The notes under the pieces are model-generated. The model was given only the letters and a program-made list of their open reading frames with translations. It had not been told where the DNA came from and searched no databases. DNA of 64,000 nucleotides, from contig JAGAPK010000026.1 of the NCBI GenBank assembly GCA_017623295.1, positions 1 to 64,000 of the forward strand, read 5' to 3'. This DNA comes from Lachnospiraceae bacterium (GTDB lineage: Bacteria; Bacillota; Clostridia; Lachnospirales; Lachnospiraceae). Of the stretch, positions 1 through 9,234 are shown piece after piece. Within the stretch, counting starts at the first letter, position 1. Every line of letters begins with the position of its first letter. Both the position numbers and the translations under genes were made by a program.

Positions 1-576
1 CTCCATAAGCTCCTTATTGTGACCATAATTGATATTGAGCATTCGGACTTTCACTTCCACATCTGCTTCCTGTTTCTTGTTCTCAAAGGCATCTGACAGG
101 CGCAGTATCTGTTCTTCCGGCATGTCTTTCTCTCCATTATAGAAAACAACGCATTGTGGAGTCGGCAGCATAATCTGCCTTGCCCCATACAAGCTTTCTT
201 CTGCCTCCTGCACTACCTTCTGATACTCGGATGCAAGATAGATTAAAAATCTTACTGGCATATTTGGATTATAGGTGCTCTGGTGTTCATACAGATTCAT
301 GGTTCCTGCTAATACAAACGCCAGGTCATTTTTCATCACAATATAAACCGCATTTTCAATCGTCACTACCTGTAACTGGGATGCATCCTGATAGTCCGTT
401 CCATTCAGTGCATTGTAAATCTGAAGTAATGCTTCCTTATCTTCCTCGAATAAGAATCGAAAAAGACGGTCTTTAAACTGCTTATGTACCTTATGATTTC
501 CTTGCCAGCGAAACCACCTCGTCCAGAACTTTTCCTTCTCCTTAATTCCATGCTTCCTAATAACACTTCTCTGCAT
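1..576 (-). CDS. Rpn-family PD-(D/E)XK nuclease / putative transposase (3' end cut by window)
   Basis: The frame is open from the ATG at 574-576 to the window edge, giving 192 residues without a stop. The text resembles the Rpn/PD-(D/E)XK nuclease family transposases that are common in Lachnospiraceae: an N-terminal block with KDRLFRFLFEEDKEALLQIY, then NDLAFVL, YEHQSTYNPNMPVRFLIYL and a later QIMLPTPQCVVFYNG segment. Family members are recombination-promoting DNA endonucleases, often present in many genomic copies. The start is fixed by a GGGAGG ribosome site about 6 bases upstream and a consensus promoter further up. The C-terminus lies outside the window, so completeness cannot be judged. 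Confidence 0.75.
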   Translation of the reverse strand, partial: MQRSVIRKHGIKEKEKFWTRWFRWQGNHKVHKQFKDRLFRFLFEEDKEALLQIYNALNGTDYQDASQLQVVTIENAVYIVMKNDLAFVLAGTMNLYEHQSTYNPNMPVRFLIYLASEYQKVVQEAEESLYGARQIMLPTPQCVVFYNGEKDMPEEQILRLSDAFENKKQEADVEVKVRMLNINYGHNKELME

Positions 577-727
577 ATCATATCCTCCCTTGCATCGACA
601 GGATACTGATATACCTTCTCCATTCTTCACACAGTTCCTGCCTTATTTAATTAATAACTAGAAAAATCTGACAGAAACTGTCTGAATGTGCGAACGGCAC
701 ACTGTTTAGAATTTCTCTGATAAGTTT

Positions 728-756
728 ATTGTAGATTATTTTTATTTTATTGTCAA
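728..756 (-). promoter_or_regulatory. Sigma-A type promoter of the Rpn gene
   Basis: Read on the minus strand: TTGACA (751-756), a 17-base spacer, then TACAAT (728-733). It points at the Rpn gene and leaves a leader of about 145 bases. Nothing else recognisable lies in 577-832, which is AT-rich. Confidence 0.65.
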
Positions 757-832
757 ATAATTTTTAACGAAATTTTGTCGTTTCTTCATTCACAATTTAA
801 TTACTCGATTGTCTGCAAGCACGATTCTTTTC

Positions 833-1078
833 TTACCTCTCATTATCCGGTCTACCGGCAGCCATATCGGTATACATGTCAAGCAATCCTACCGTTTCGG
901 ATGCCGGACGACCATAGACATTACAACATTGTTTGGACACCGTTTTATCCTGTTTGGAATTCTCATCCATCAGTACACTCATACGATAAACGCCATTCTG
1001 TGACTCTGAGTCCAGATGTTTCATAATTTCAGCAATCATTTCATCTTCATTCATATTATCTTTCATCTCATCACTCAT
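833..1078 (-). CDS. Small acidic hypothetical protein (81 aa)
   Basis: An 81-residue, soluble, acidic protein without membrane segments. The start has a GGAGG site 9-10 bases upstream. The C-terminal half carries VSKQCCNVYGRPASETVGLL, which looks like a motif of short uncharacterised Lachnospiraceae proteins; this is recollection, not a search. It contains two adjacent cysteines. It lies between the Rpn gene and the aldolase and is not obviously part of an operon. No function is proposed. Confidence 0.55.
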   Translation of the reverse strand: MSDEMKDNMNEDEMIAEIMKHLDSESQNGVYRMSVLMDENSKQDKTVSKQCCNVYGRPASETVGLLDMYTDMAAGRPDNER

Positions 1079-1204
1079 CTATGCGTCCTCCATCCTCATT
1101 TTGAACTCCGCCCTTTTTCCACAAACAGCTGTTATACTATTCCTGCTGCATTTTTCCTGCTGTAATATTCTGTTACAACTTTCATACCGGAATGTTCACA
1201 ATAT

Positions 1205-1882
1205 CTACTGCCTTCTCGGTACACCACCCTGTTTCACGCCAAACTTTTCACGCATGGCAAGCAGTGCATCTACCTGCTCGTTGGATAAAAGGTTCTGTTT
1301 TCCCAAAATTTTTTCTGTTATCAATAATATATTGGCATAGTATTCCATAGATTCCAGCCGATAATACGCTGCATAGGCATCCTCCGCCCATGTAACCGCA
1401 CCATGATTTGCCAGTAAAATTCCATTGTGGGTATGACAATATGGCGCAATCACTTCCGGCACTTCTTTTGTACCAAGTTCTGCATAAGGTGCAATCGGTA
1501 CATCGCCAAGTGAAATAATGGCTTCGGCCAGAACCGGCGTATCTAACGGAATTCCTGCAATTGCAAAACAGGTACAAATAGGTGGATGTGCATGACAGAC
1601 AGAACGAATATCCGGATTTTCTTTGTAAGCACGCAAATGCATCTTAAGTTCCGAAGATGGCTTGTGTGTTCCTTCCAGAATATTGCCGTCCAAATCCACT
1701 TTCACAAGCATTTTCTTTTTCATAAAACCTTTGGATACACCGGTAGGCGTTGCCCACACTTCATTATCTCCTGTTTTTATAGAAATATTGCCATCATTTG
1801 CCGCCACAAAATTGCGTACATACATTCTCTGCCCAATATCAATAATCGCCTTTTTCGCCTGCTTCTCTGTCATATACTCCAT
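1205..1882 (-). CDS. Class II aldolase (fuculose-phosphate / 5-deoxyribulose-phosphate aldolase type)
   Basis: A 225-residue zinc-dependent class II aldolase/adducin family protein. Visible marks are an N-terminal GNIS motif, TPTGVSKG, the metal-binding HAHPP and a second metal histidine in LLANHGAVT, with the family's usual length. Such enzymes split sugar-1-phosphates into DHAP and an aldehyde. The next gene upstream is mtnA. That pairing is known from the 5-deoxyribose/methylthioribose disposal route (DHAP shunt), where this aldolase acts on 5-deoxyribulose- or methylthioribulose-1-phosphate; the assignment here is inference. The start was placed at the internal Met (GAAAGG upstream), because the longer frame would begin inside the repeat at 1947-2090. 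Fuculose- or rhamnulose-phosphate remain alternative substrates. Confidence 0.8.
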   Translation of the reverse strand: MEYMTEKQAKKAIIDIGQRMYVRNFVAANDGNISIKTGDNEVWATPTGVSKGFMKKKMLVKVDLDGNILEGTHKPSSELKMHLRAYKENPDIRSVCHAHPPICTCFAIAGIPLDTPVLAEAIISLGDVPIAPYAELGTKEVPEVIAPYCHTHNGILLANHGAVTWAEDAYAAYYRLESMEYYANILLITEKILGKQNLLSNEQVDALLAMREKFGVKQGGVPRRQ

Positions 1883-1946
1883 CTTGTCTGTACCTTTCTC
1901 TTCTATACGATTTTGGGTGTTTGCGCAACACTGTTTTTCTTTGTAG

Positions 1947-2090
1947 GAATTGTACAAGGTTAACAAGTACCATAAACAGGTGCTGTGAGCTCATCGGTAT
2001 TTAGGTGCTGTATTTTAGCACCTTATGTACCGCTATGAAGCGAGCGCAGCGAAAGCGTGCCTGTGTTGGTTTGTTAATCTTGTACAATTC
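1947..2090. repeat. 144-bp inverted-repeat (MITE-like) element
   Basis: The ends are 20-base inverted repeats with one mismatch: GAATTGTACAAGGTTAACAA at 1947-1966 against the complement of 2071-2090. Inside lie a perfect AGGTGCT/AGCACCT hairpin (2004-2024) and weaker pairing of CAGGTGCT with AGCGTGCCTG. It codes for nothing recognisable and fills the gap between mtnA and the aldolase. It could be a non-autonomous transposable element or an intercistronic mRNA structure. No target duplication was resolved. Confidence 0.6.
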
Positions 2091-2121
2091 AAACTAAGTT
2101 AATTGTTTGCGTAACACCTAA

Positions 2122-3198
2122 TTATGAGTTCTTCTTCTCAAAAATCTCCTTCAAAGACTCCGTATACGGTGCTCTCGCCACGCCATACTCTGTAACAATT
2201 CCTGCAATTAAATCGTGGTCTGTTACGTCGAATGCCGGGTTGAATACTTTTACCCCTTCCGGTGCCATACGTTCTTCGTACCACATTTCGGTCACTTCAT
2301 GCGCCGGACGTTGCTCAATGGTAATATCTGATCCCGTTGGTGTATTCATATCAATGGTAGAAGTAGGTGCGCAAATATAAACCGGCACATTATAACGTTT
2401 TGCCACAGTTGCCACAACAGAAGTTCCGATTTTATTTGCTGTATCTCCATTGGCTGCTACACGGTCACAACCAACAAAAACTGCATTGACCCAGCCATTT
2501 TTCATAACCGTTGCTGACATATTATCACAAATAAGGGTCACGTCCACTCCGGCAGAATGTAACTCGTAAGCGGTCAGACGAGCTCCCTGCAAAAGTGGTC
2601 TTGTTTCATCTGCAAACACACGGAAATTATAGCCTCTTTCATGTCCCAAATAAATCGGTGCGGTTGCCGTACCGTATTTGCAGGTTGCAAGCTGTCCTGC
2701 ATTACAATGTGTCAAAATGCCGTCGCCCGGTTTTACCAGACTAAGTCCGTATTCTCCAATTGCTTTACAAACCTGAATATCTTCTTCTTTAATTGCAATG
2801 GCCTCTTTTTTCAAGGCTTCCAGAATCGCTGGAATTGTTTCACCACTCATTGACTGACACAGTCCATCCATTCGATTTAAAGCCCAAGACAAATTGACTG
2901 CCGTAGGTCTTGCAGAATTTAAATATTCTTTTTGTTTCACAAACTCCTGGTAAAATGTTTCGTAATCATTCGCTTTAATCTGTTTTGCCAGCAAATAAAT
3001 ACCGAACGCTGCCGCTACACCAATTGCCGGTGCACCACGCACTTTTAACAGATAAATCGCATCCCAGATTTCTTCTCCGGTTTTCAGGCTGATAATTTCC
3101 GTTGATCCCGGCAATTTTGTCTGATCGATGATAACAAGTGCACTGTTTGCATCATCAAGTGCTACGGTTTCATAGTCTAAAATTGTCTTCTCGCTCAT
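2122..3198 (-). CDS. mtnA: S-methyl-5-thioribose-1-phosphate isomerase
   Basis: A 358-residue protein of the eIF-2B alpha/beta/delta-like aldose-ketose isomerase family. It converts 5-methylthioribose-1-phosphate (or 5-deoxyribose-1-phosphate) to the ribulose form. Family signatures are clear: [15 protein letters not shown] near residue 52, [11 protein letters not shown] near 96, the catalytic cysteine in [16 protein letters not shown] (C165), [17 protein letters not shown] with the catalytic aspartate (D245), and an APTSTID segment. The start was chosen at MSEKTI, preceded by GAGG, rather than the longer frame, which overlaps ybaK. The adjacent class II aldolase suggests a DHAP-shunt type salvage rather than the full methionine salvage pathway. 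The kinase for the first step is not in the window. Confidence 0.92.
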   Translation of the reverse strand: MSEKTILDYETVALDDANSALVIIDQTKLPGSTEIISLKTGEEIWDAIYLLKVRGAPAIGVAAAFGIYLLAKQIKANDYETFYQEFVKQKEYLNSARPTAVNLSWALNRMDGLCQSMSGETIPAILEALKKEAIAIKEEDIQVCKAIGEYGLSLVKPGDGILTHCNAGQLATCKYGTATAPIYLGHERGYNFRVFADETRPLLQGARLTAYELHSAGVDVTLICDNMSATVMKNGWVNAVFVGCDRVAANGDTANKIGTSVVATVAKRYNVPVYICAPTSTIDMNTPTGSDITIEQRPAHEVTEMWYEERMAPEGVKVFNPAFDVTDHDLIAGIVTEYGVARAPYTESLKEIFEKKNS

Positions 3199-3250
3199 AA
3201 AATCCTCATTTCTGCGCACGTTTTTTGCGCACTTTCCCATGCTATTTGGG

Positions 3251-3733
3251 TTAAAATATAATATCTGCATACTCTGCTCTTGCAGCCTTACATAAATCAT
3301 CCGGTTTCAGTTCAATCTGGGAACCGATTCTGCCACCACTGACAATCATCGATTCCAGATTTTTTGCAGATTCTTCAATTCTCGTTACATATTGCTTCTT
3401 CATTCCAATGGAAGTACAGCCGCCCCGGATGTAACCGGTTACTGCATTGATATCTTTTACATGAATCATGCTGACTGATTTTTCTCCAACAGACTTAGCG
3501 GCCTTCTTTAAGTCCAGTTCCTTATCAATCGGAATGACAAAAACAAAATAATTCTTGCTGTTTCCAACTGTTACCAACGTTTTATATACTTTTTCATAAG
3601 GAAGGTTCAGCTTGTCCGCAATCTGCAAACCATCCACAAACTCCCCACATTCATATGTATAATGCGTGAATGGAATCTTCTCGCGCTCCAAAATACGCAT
3701 TGCATTCGTTTTTATTTCTTTATTTTTAGCCAT
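3251..3733 (-). CDS. ybaK: Cys-tRNA(Pro) deacylase, YbaK/EbsC family
   Basis: A 160-residue YbaK-type editing protein that hydrolyses cysteine mischarged on tRNA-Pro. Visible family features are the N-terminal KTNAMRILE, the invariant lysine in the VYKTLV segment, [18 protein letters not shown], the [14 protein letters not shown] block and the C-terminal [16 protein letters not shown]. The chosen Met has GAGG eight bases upstream. It lies about 50 bases upstream of mtnA on the same strand and may be cotranscribed, though no functional link is known. Confidence 0.9.
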   Translation of the reverse strand: MAKNKEIKTNAMRILEREKIPFTHYTYECGEFVDGLQIADKLNLPYEKVYKTLVTVGNSKNYFVFVIPIDKELDLKKAAKSVGEKSVSMIHVKDINAVTGYIRGGCTSIGMKKQYVTRIEESAKNLESMIVSGGRIGSQIELKPDDLCKAARAEYADIIF

Positions 3734-3814
3734 AGCTATATCCTCTATTATTAACTTTCTTATGCCCCGATTGAGCAACATTTTCTGTGTAAAGCTATAC
3801 AAAAATATTATTTA

Positions 3815-4999
3815 CTACATCAACAAATAATACGTCACCGGAAAAAGCTTCTCCACAACTCGAAACATCGGTAAATAAGTTGCCAACCTTATAAAAACAG
3901 GACAACATACTATACTTGCCAGTGTCAGAATCGGAATCGCTACTGCTATTGTTTCCTGTCTTCGCAATACCAATCTGATTATACTACAATACGTAATAAG
4001 AAGGAACTGATAAACGAAAAGGCTTCCGATTTCTTTTCCAACATTTTCTAATTTTCCAAGCAGTCCGAGTGTAATCAAAGATATGAATGAAGTGTAAATA
4101 GTAGGCATCCACACATTGACCACTGTAGTCATCCATACCGGGCATATACGAGCAAATCTTTTTTCTTGTCGGTCATTCCAATCAATCAGCAATCCACACA
4201 TTCCACTCAAAAAAATGCAGACTGCCAGAACGCCTCGCACCGGGAACCGCTCCTGTGTGTGCTGCATATTCTGTGCATCCTCTTGTTTCTCCTGCATGGA
4301 AAGATTCTGATTCACTTCCCCCTGATATTCAAATGAAAACGTGCTTCCATCCGCTAAATGCGACTGATATGCTTCCTTTGCGAAACGAACAATATCCGCT
4401 CGCTTTATACCATTTTTTTCTGCATTTGCAAAAGCATCTGTCTGTTCCACATAGTTTACATAACTCTCTTCTGCATATAGAGTAAACACTGCATACGCAA
4501 TTCTTTCTTTTGCAAATTCTGTCGCGGTACTCGCCGATGTTTCATAACAAATCACGAATTTCTGCCACTCGTCTTCCAACACTTTTTCCATGAAATTCGC
4601 AGACAAAACAAAACCGCAATCCAGTTCTTCTTTTTCTACCGCTTGTATCAACATGTCAGAACTATCATACTTACAAAATTCCAGAAGTCCCTCCTGTTCT
4701 TGCAATAACTTCCAGAATTCTTCCCGCCATGCCGCTTCCGAATCCATTTCAGATTCCATTTCTAAATTCACTTCTGAATCCGTTTCTGAATTCGTTTCTG
4801 AATCCGTTTCCTTCGAAAGTGCCTTGCCGCCCAACTCCTTTTCTATTACAATTCCGACAGCAACTCCGCTTTGCTCCCCCTGTTCCAATTGGTTCAATCC
4901 AATCGCAATAAAAGGAATCATCAATAGCAGAACAAGAAATGCCGGTCTTTTCAATATGCGCTTCATCATCAGAGAAAAACAAATAAAATATTGTCTCAT
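3815..4999 (-). CDS. ABC-2 type exporter permease, acidic-repeat variant
   Basis: A 394-residue membrane protein: one N-terminal membrane segment (about residues 13-33), a long extracytoplasmic domain, then about five C-terminal segments, the topology of ABC-2 export permeases. The start ATG overlaps the stop of the upstream permease by four bases (ATGA) behind an AAGGGAGA site, so translation is probably coupled. Just after the first membrane segment sits a low-complexity stretch of repeated Glu-Thr/Met-Asp-Ser-Glu units (about residues 65-90), encoded by short repeated DNA. The cognate ATPase is probably the one at 9727-10401. Confidence 0.75.
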   Translation of the reverse strand: MRQYFICFSLMMKRILKRPAFLVLLLMIPFIAIGLNQLEQGEQSGVAVGIVIEKELGGKALSKETDSETNSETDSEVNLEMESEMDSEAAWREEFWKLLQEQEGLLEFCKYDSSDMLIQAVEKEELDCGFVLSANFMEKVLEDEWQKFVICYETSASTATEFAKERIAYAVFTLYAEESYVNYVEQTDAFANAEKNGIKRADIVRFAKEAYQSHLADGSTFSFEYQGEVNQNLSMQEKQEDAQNMQHTQERFPVRGVLAVCIFLSGMCGLLIDWNDRQEKRFARICPVWMTTVVNVWMPTIYTSFISLITLGLLGKLENVGKEIGSLFVYQFLLITYCSIIRLVLRRQETIAVAIPILTLASIVCCPVFIRLATYLPMFRVVEKLFPVTYYLLM

Positions 5000-6324
5000 A
5001 ACATTCTCCCTTCTGATGCTTTTACTCCAAAAAAGGCACTTCGGATTATTATTACCACATATGCACATATTCCAAATACAATCGTGTATCCCAGCAAACC
5101 TCCGGCAAAAACTCCATCAATGCTACTTACAAACAAGCTTCCTGCTGCCTGTATCAAATAGGTGGTTGGAAGAATTTTGCCAATATTCTGTATCGCTTCC
5201 GGCAAAAATACCGATGGCAGAAAACCACCGGAACAATACATCATAACAATCGATAAGAAAAATAATGCTAGAATTGCCGTCACACCACTATTTGCTAATT
5301 GAAATATGAAAAAAACAAAAGTCGCAATGCATGCGATAATCAGTAAAATAATTCCAAATTGCTGCCAGCCAAATTCAACCAGATAATTCGAAATCTCCTC
5401 GCTTGCAGAACCACTGCTTACTGTGCTTACCAAACCACTATTTTCTGCGCTCGCAAGACTGTCATTCCACATGCCGGCAACACCAATAATAACAATAAGG
5501 CAAACAATTGTACCGGCAAATCCAATCACAAGACTACTAAATCCACACAACCATTTTCCGAAGCATTGTTTTCCCACACCAATTCCCTGTCTGGAAAGCT
5601 GCCCAGACATCACACTTGTATATGGCTGCATCATCGGATAGCAGGCCATTCCCAATAACAGCAGAAACAGTATAATTCCAGATGCGATATAATACTGGAC
5701 AACCGTTAATCCGCCTGTTGCCGAAACACTCTCTGTCTGGAAAATCGCCAATCTATCCAGTGCAAAAGCCAGATTTTTCTGATTGATATCGGCTTCCAAT
5801 ACCGATAAATTTTCCAATGCTCCAAATTCCTTTGCGGTATCATAAATACCATAAATCTCTGCCTGTGCCACCTGAAGCATTCCAACTCCGGCATCCGTCA
5901 ATTCTTTCAGTAACGCTGATTCGATCCCTGCGTTTTCCGGGAAATATACTTGCACCGGAGTATTTTCTCCGGTCAATATTCCTTCTACCAGCTGGTTTGG
6001 AAGAACCAAAACTGCAGCTAATTTCTGCTCCTGTAACAAAGAAAAAGCTTCTTCTTTTGACATCAACCGAAACTGACAAGTTTCCGAAATGCTTTCCATA
6101 CTCTGAATGTATTGCAACATCAAGTCCGTCATCGGGTTTTCTTCTTCTTCCACAACACCAATTGTTATCTGTATCATCGGCTCATCCTGATAAAGAAGTT
6201 TTCCTGCACCAAATGCTATTCCTGCCAGAATACTGACTATCAAAATCGCTTCCAGCAACATTCCCGGCAAACACTTCAATGTATGCTTCCATTCTATTTT
6301 CCATAATAATAGAGTACTCTTCAT
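4996..6324 (-). CDS. ABC-2 type exporter permease
   Basis: About 442 residues, with an N-terminal signal-anchor segment, a large extracytoplasmic domain (about residues 45-200) and a cluster of five or six C-terminal membrane segments, as in YhgE/ABC-2 type permeases. It shares layout with the following gene, with which it overlaps by four bases, so the two probably form a heterodimer. The start is uncertain: the ATG at 6324 has AGGA 14 bases away, while an in-frame TTG at 6336 is too close to it. The substrate is unknown. Confidence 0.75.
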   Translation of the reverse strand: MKSTLLLWKIEWKHTLKCLPGMLLEAILIVSILAGIAFGAGKLLYQDEPMIQITIGVVEEEENPMTDLMLQYIQSMESISETCQFRLMSKEEAFSLLQEQKLAAVLVLPNQLVEGILTGENTPVQVYFPENAGIESALLKELTDAGVGMLQVAQAEIYGIYDTAKEFGALENLSVLEADINQKNLAFALDRLAIFQTESVSATGGLTVVQYYIASGIILFLLLLGMACYPMMQPYTSVMSGQLSRQGIGVGKQCFGKWLCGFSSLVIGFAGTIVCLIVIIGVAGMWNDSLASAENSGLVSTVSSGSASEEISNYLVEFGWQQFGIILLIIACIATFVFFIFQLANSGVTAILALFFLSIVMMYCSGGFLPSVFLPEAIQNIGKILPTTYLIQAAGSLFVSSIDGVFAGGLLGYTIVFGICAYVVIIIRSAFFGVKASEGRML

Positions 6325-6348
6325 ATCATAATACAATTCCTATCTAGC

Positions 6349-7725
6349 TTAATAAATTGAATCAAGTGCCGCAGACCATTTATCCAGATTGTCTATTAAC
6401 TGATTCTGCAAATCTTCGTATTCTTCTTCTGTCATTTTAAAAAGTTGAATTGTTTCTCCCTCTAATGGTTTAATTGTTTCCTGTAATGGTTCCGCTATTA
6501 TGCGTCCTGTCATTTTATAGGTTCCCAATGTATCGACTGCCATAGTCAATTCATTCAAATCCATTGTGACATTGATGTCATTTTCATCAAAGATAATATT
6601 CATATCTGCTACAACATCTACATCCGGCAAGTATTCTTCGCTAACCCCATATTCTTCCCATGTTTCTTTTGTTTCTTCGTCTGTAATCAGTGCTCCCATC
6701 GGAATATTCCATTTGAATCTGACAAGTGTGTCATCTATACTTCTCTCTTTTCCGAGGAACATCACATAACCGGAAAACTCAATTTTCTCGTCAGCACCGG
6801 TAGATAACAACACTGGTTCTTCAAACTGCAACTGAACAATCTGATTATGTTTATCCATTGCAACCAAAAGAACTATGTCACTTGCAATTTCTTCAATCAC
6901 AATTTCCTGTTCTGTACCATACACATCTTCGGTAGTTGTATTGCCTAATTCAACAATACTTTCCACTATCTCCTGTGGAATTATGATTCTATATTGACTG
7001 CATTGGTAAACAGTATTATTTCTGCTTTGGACATCAATTTCCAATGTTTTGTCCAGCTTTTCAATCGTAAGACCGGATTCTTTAAACGCTTTCCATTCTT
7101 CTATTAGTTTTTCATAATCAATCTGAATCCCTTGCTCTTGCGTTTCAGCAAACCAGTCAATCGTAATTTCTTCCTCATCTATTTTTCCAAATTCATCTGC
7201 CCAAATAGAATTATTATATTGTTCTTCGATGTGACTTGTCTGAAATGCAAGATTCTGTCGCCAGAAATCCGGTGTCGAAACAATCATTTGCTTTTCATCA
7301 CCATATACAGTAATTTCAGTCAAATCTACATTTGATACACTAAGAATCATGGAAGACTGCAATCTCTTTGCATCGATATCACGCATGCCTTCCACATCAA
7401 TACCAATCGTAACCGGTAATTCTTCAGCGCTTAAATTAAAAGAAGCCGTTAATTTTCCATTATCCATATAATGAGATAGGTTATTTCCGGTTTCATCCTT
7501 CCAAACGGTATTCCATTCTCCGGCTTCTTCTGCCAGATTCGCAAACCCTTTTAACAGCTTTCGTTCATCTGTATTATAAATTTTGACAACTACCACAATT
7601 ATTATCGCTACTACAACAAAGCAGGCAGCTAAAATTCCCGCTGCCATAAACCATGTTTTCTTTCTATTTTGCTTCTCTGCAATTTCCGGAATCTGAATTT
7701 CAAAATTCGTTTCGTTCTGTTCCAT
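6349..7725 (-). CDS. Membrane-anchored protein with large extracellular domain, function unknown
   Basis: 458 residues: a short cytoplasmic N-terminus, one strongly hydrophobic segment (about residues 26-46), then an acidic, beta-rich looking extracellular region of about 400 residues without cysteine clusters or obvious enzyme motifs. Translation starts behind GGAGGAG; the ATG was preferred to an upstream in-frame Met because of this site. It sits immediately upstream of the two ABC permeases (25-base gap) and is probably part of the same transcript, so it may be an accessory or substrate-contact subunit of the exporter. I do not recognise the family. Confidence 0.65.
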   Translation of the reverse strand: MEQNETNFEIQIPEIAEKQNRKKTWFMAAGILAACFVVVAIIIVVVVKIYNTDERKLLKGFANLAEEAGEWNTVWKDETGNNLSHYMDNGKLTASFNLSAEELPVTIGIDVEGMRDIDAKRLQSSMILSVSNVDLTEITVYGDEKQMIVSTPDFWRQNLAFQTSHIEEQYNNSIWADEFGKIDEEEITIDWFAETQEQGIQIDYEKLIEEWKAFKESGLTIEKLDKTLEIDVQSRNNTVYQCSQYRIIIPQEIVESIVELGNTTTEDVYGTEQEIVIEEIASDIVLLVAMDKHNQIVQLQFEEPVLLSTGADEKIEFSGYVMFLGKERSIDDTLVRFKWNIPMGALITDEETKETWEEYGVSEEYLPDVDVVADMNIIFDENDINVTMDLNELTMAVDTLGTYKMTGRIIAEPLQETIKPLEGETIQLFKMTEEEYEDLQNQLIDNLDKWSAALDSIY

Positions 7726-7806
7726 TTTTCTCCTCCGTTTACACACATTACTTCTCTTTATGTTTTTTTGCAACTTCTTTTACATCGCTTCGCTCATGCT
7801 GTTTTG

Positions 7807-7862
7807 CTTACGCTGCTTCTCTTACGCTGCTTCTCTTACGCTGCTTCTCTTACGCTGCTTCT
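7807..7862. repeat. Four exact tandem copies of a 14-bp unit
   Basis: CTTACGCTGCTTCT is repeated four times without a mismatch (7807-7820, 7821-7834, 7835-7848, 7849-7862). The fourth copy holds the stop codon and last residues (REAA) of the MATE gene; the other three lie just downstream. A degenerate fifth copy (GTTTTGCTTACGCTG) precedes them. Confidence 0.9.
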
Positions 7863-9196
7863 CTGGTTACGTCTTTCAGCCAAACTTTCTTACGGTAGCG
7901 CCACCAACATATCGGTACTTTAATAAACTCATCACTCAGCAAAATCGCATATACCACTGCCACCGGCGCATGAAATACAAATGCTGCCAGAGCACTGAAC
8001 AAGATAGAACCAAACCACATAGTCGTCATATCCAGAATCATACCGAATCTGGTATCTCCACCAGAACGGAAAATCCCAACTACCCATGTAGAATTCATGG
8101 ATTGCCCGATAACATATGCTGCCATCATTGCAAGAAAAATGTTCAAGTAATTGGCTGCATCGCCTTCAAATCCCATTCCCCACGTAATAACAGGGCGCAT
8201 AAGTATAATAATCAATGCACCACCAATTCCACATAAAATTCCAAGCACCGTAAATTTTCTGCCATACTCTTCAGCCACATCTTTTCGGCCTTCACCAATG
8301 GCTTTTCCAATCATAATCGCTGTTGCCGCTGCAATTCCATAACCTACCACCATAGAAAGCTGCCTTGTTACCTGTGCGACCGAGTTTGCCGCTACTACAC
8401 TACTTCCCAAACGTCCAACAATAGCGGTATTCGCCGAATAGCCTACGCCCCAAAGCACTTCATTTAAAATGACCGGAGAAGAATAATACAGAAAATCTTT
8501 CCATAAAACAGGATCAATATGCATGATATTTTCCCATTTTACCTTAACCTCCGGTTTTGCTTTTACTACATAGATAATCAAAATAAGAAGTTCTACGATT
8601 CTGGCTATTAATGTGCCAATTGCTGCTCCCTGTATTCCCAGTGTCGGAAACCCAAGCAGACCAAAAATCAAAATACTATTTACAATAATATTGATAATCA
8701 AGGAACTGCCATAAATAATCGTAGATATTAAAACACGCTCTACACTTTTGAGCATATTCAAATATCCCATTGTAAAAGCAGTTATCGGATAAGTAAACGC
8801 AACAATTCGAATATACAATACTGCCTGTTCAATAATCTCCGGATCATTCGTAAAAAGATACATTAGCTTGTCCGGTATCAGCAATGCCACTATCATAAAA
8901 AGGATACCGACAGTTGTTGTTAACAATACTACGATACCCATTATTTTCTCTATGGATTTCAAATCTTTCTTTCCCCAGTATTGGGCAATCAGAACAGATG
9001 CTCCTGATGTTGCGCCAAATAAAAATAAGCTCAAAATCCAGAAAATCTGTCCGCCAAGAGAACAACCGGATAATACTTTTTCACCCACTCTTCCAAGCAT
9101 AACAACATCTGTCGCGGAAACGCCGACATTAATAAGGTTCTGCAATGCCATTGGAAGAACCAGTAGAAATACCCGCTTATAAAAATTGTCTTTCAT
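7850..9196 (-). CDS. MATE-family efflux transporter (NorM-like)
   Basis: A 448-residue polytopic protein with about 12 membrane segments and the two-fold MATE layout. It starts MKDNFYKRVFLLVLPMALQN, contains VSATDVVMLGRVG after the first segment and has a repeat of the same fold in the second half (SANTAIVGRLG). Members export cationic drugs or metabolites using Na+ or H+. The end of the coding region is formed by a 14-bp tandem repeat. It is embedded between ABC exporter genes on the same strand, so it is probably coexpressed with them. Confidence 0.88.
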   Translation of the reverse strand: MKDNFYKRVFLLVLPMALQNLINVGVSATDVVMLGRVGEKVLSGCSLGGQIFWILSLFLFGATSGASVLIAQYWGKKDLKSIEKIMGIVVLLTTTVGILFMIVALLIPDKLMYLFTNDPEIIEQAVLYIRIVAFTYPITAFTMGYLNMLKSVERVLISTIIYGSSLIINIIVNSILIFGLLGFPTLGIQGAAIGTLIARIVELLILIIYVVKAKPEVKVKWENIMHIDPVLWKDFLYYSSPVILNEVLWGVGYSANTAIVGRLGSSVVAANSVAQVTRQLSMVVGYGIAAATAIMIGKAIGEGRKDVAEEYGRKFTVLGILCGIGGALIIILMRPVITWGMGFEGDAANYLNIFLAMMAAYVIGQSMNSTWVVGIFRSGGDTRFGMILDMTTMWFGSILFSALAAFVFHAPVAVVYAILLSDEFIKVPICWWRYRKKVWLKDVTREAA

Positions 9197-9234
9197 GTCT
9201 ATCTATACCTTTACTTTTTATCTATGGTTGCCGT

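Noticed and set aside
180-476. Plus-strand open frame of about 100 codons opposite the left-edge gene
   Set aside because: It is antisense to the Rpn-like gene, has no ribosome site and no protein-like pattern.
4590-5246. Long plus-strand frame opposite the ABC permeases
   Set aside because: It arises from the repeated acidic codons and membrane segments of the real minus-strand genes; Ser/Phe-rich text without domain pattern.
7807-7862. Possible CRISPR-like array
   Set aside because: The 14-bp copies are directly adjacent with no spacers and no cas genes are present.
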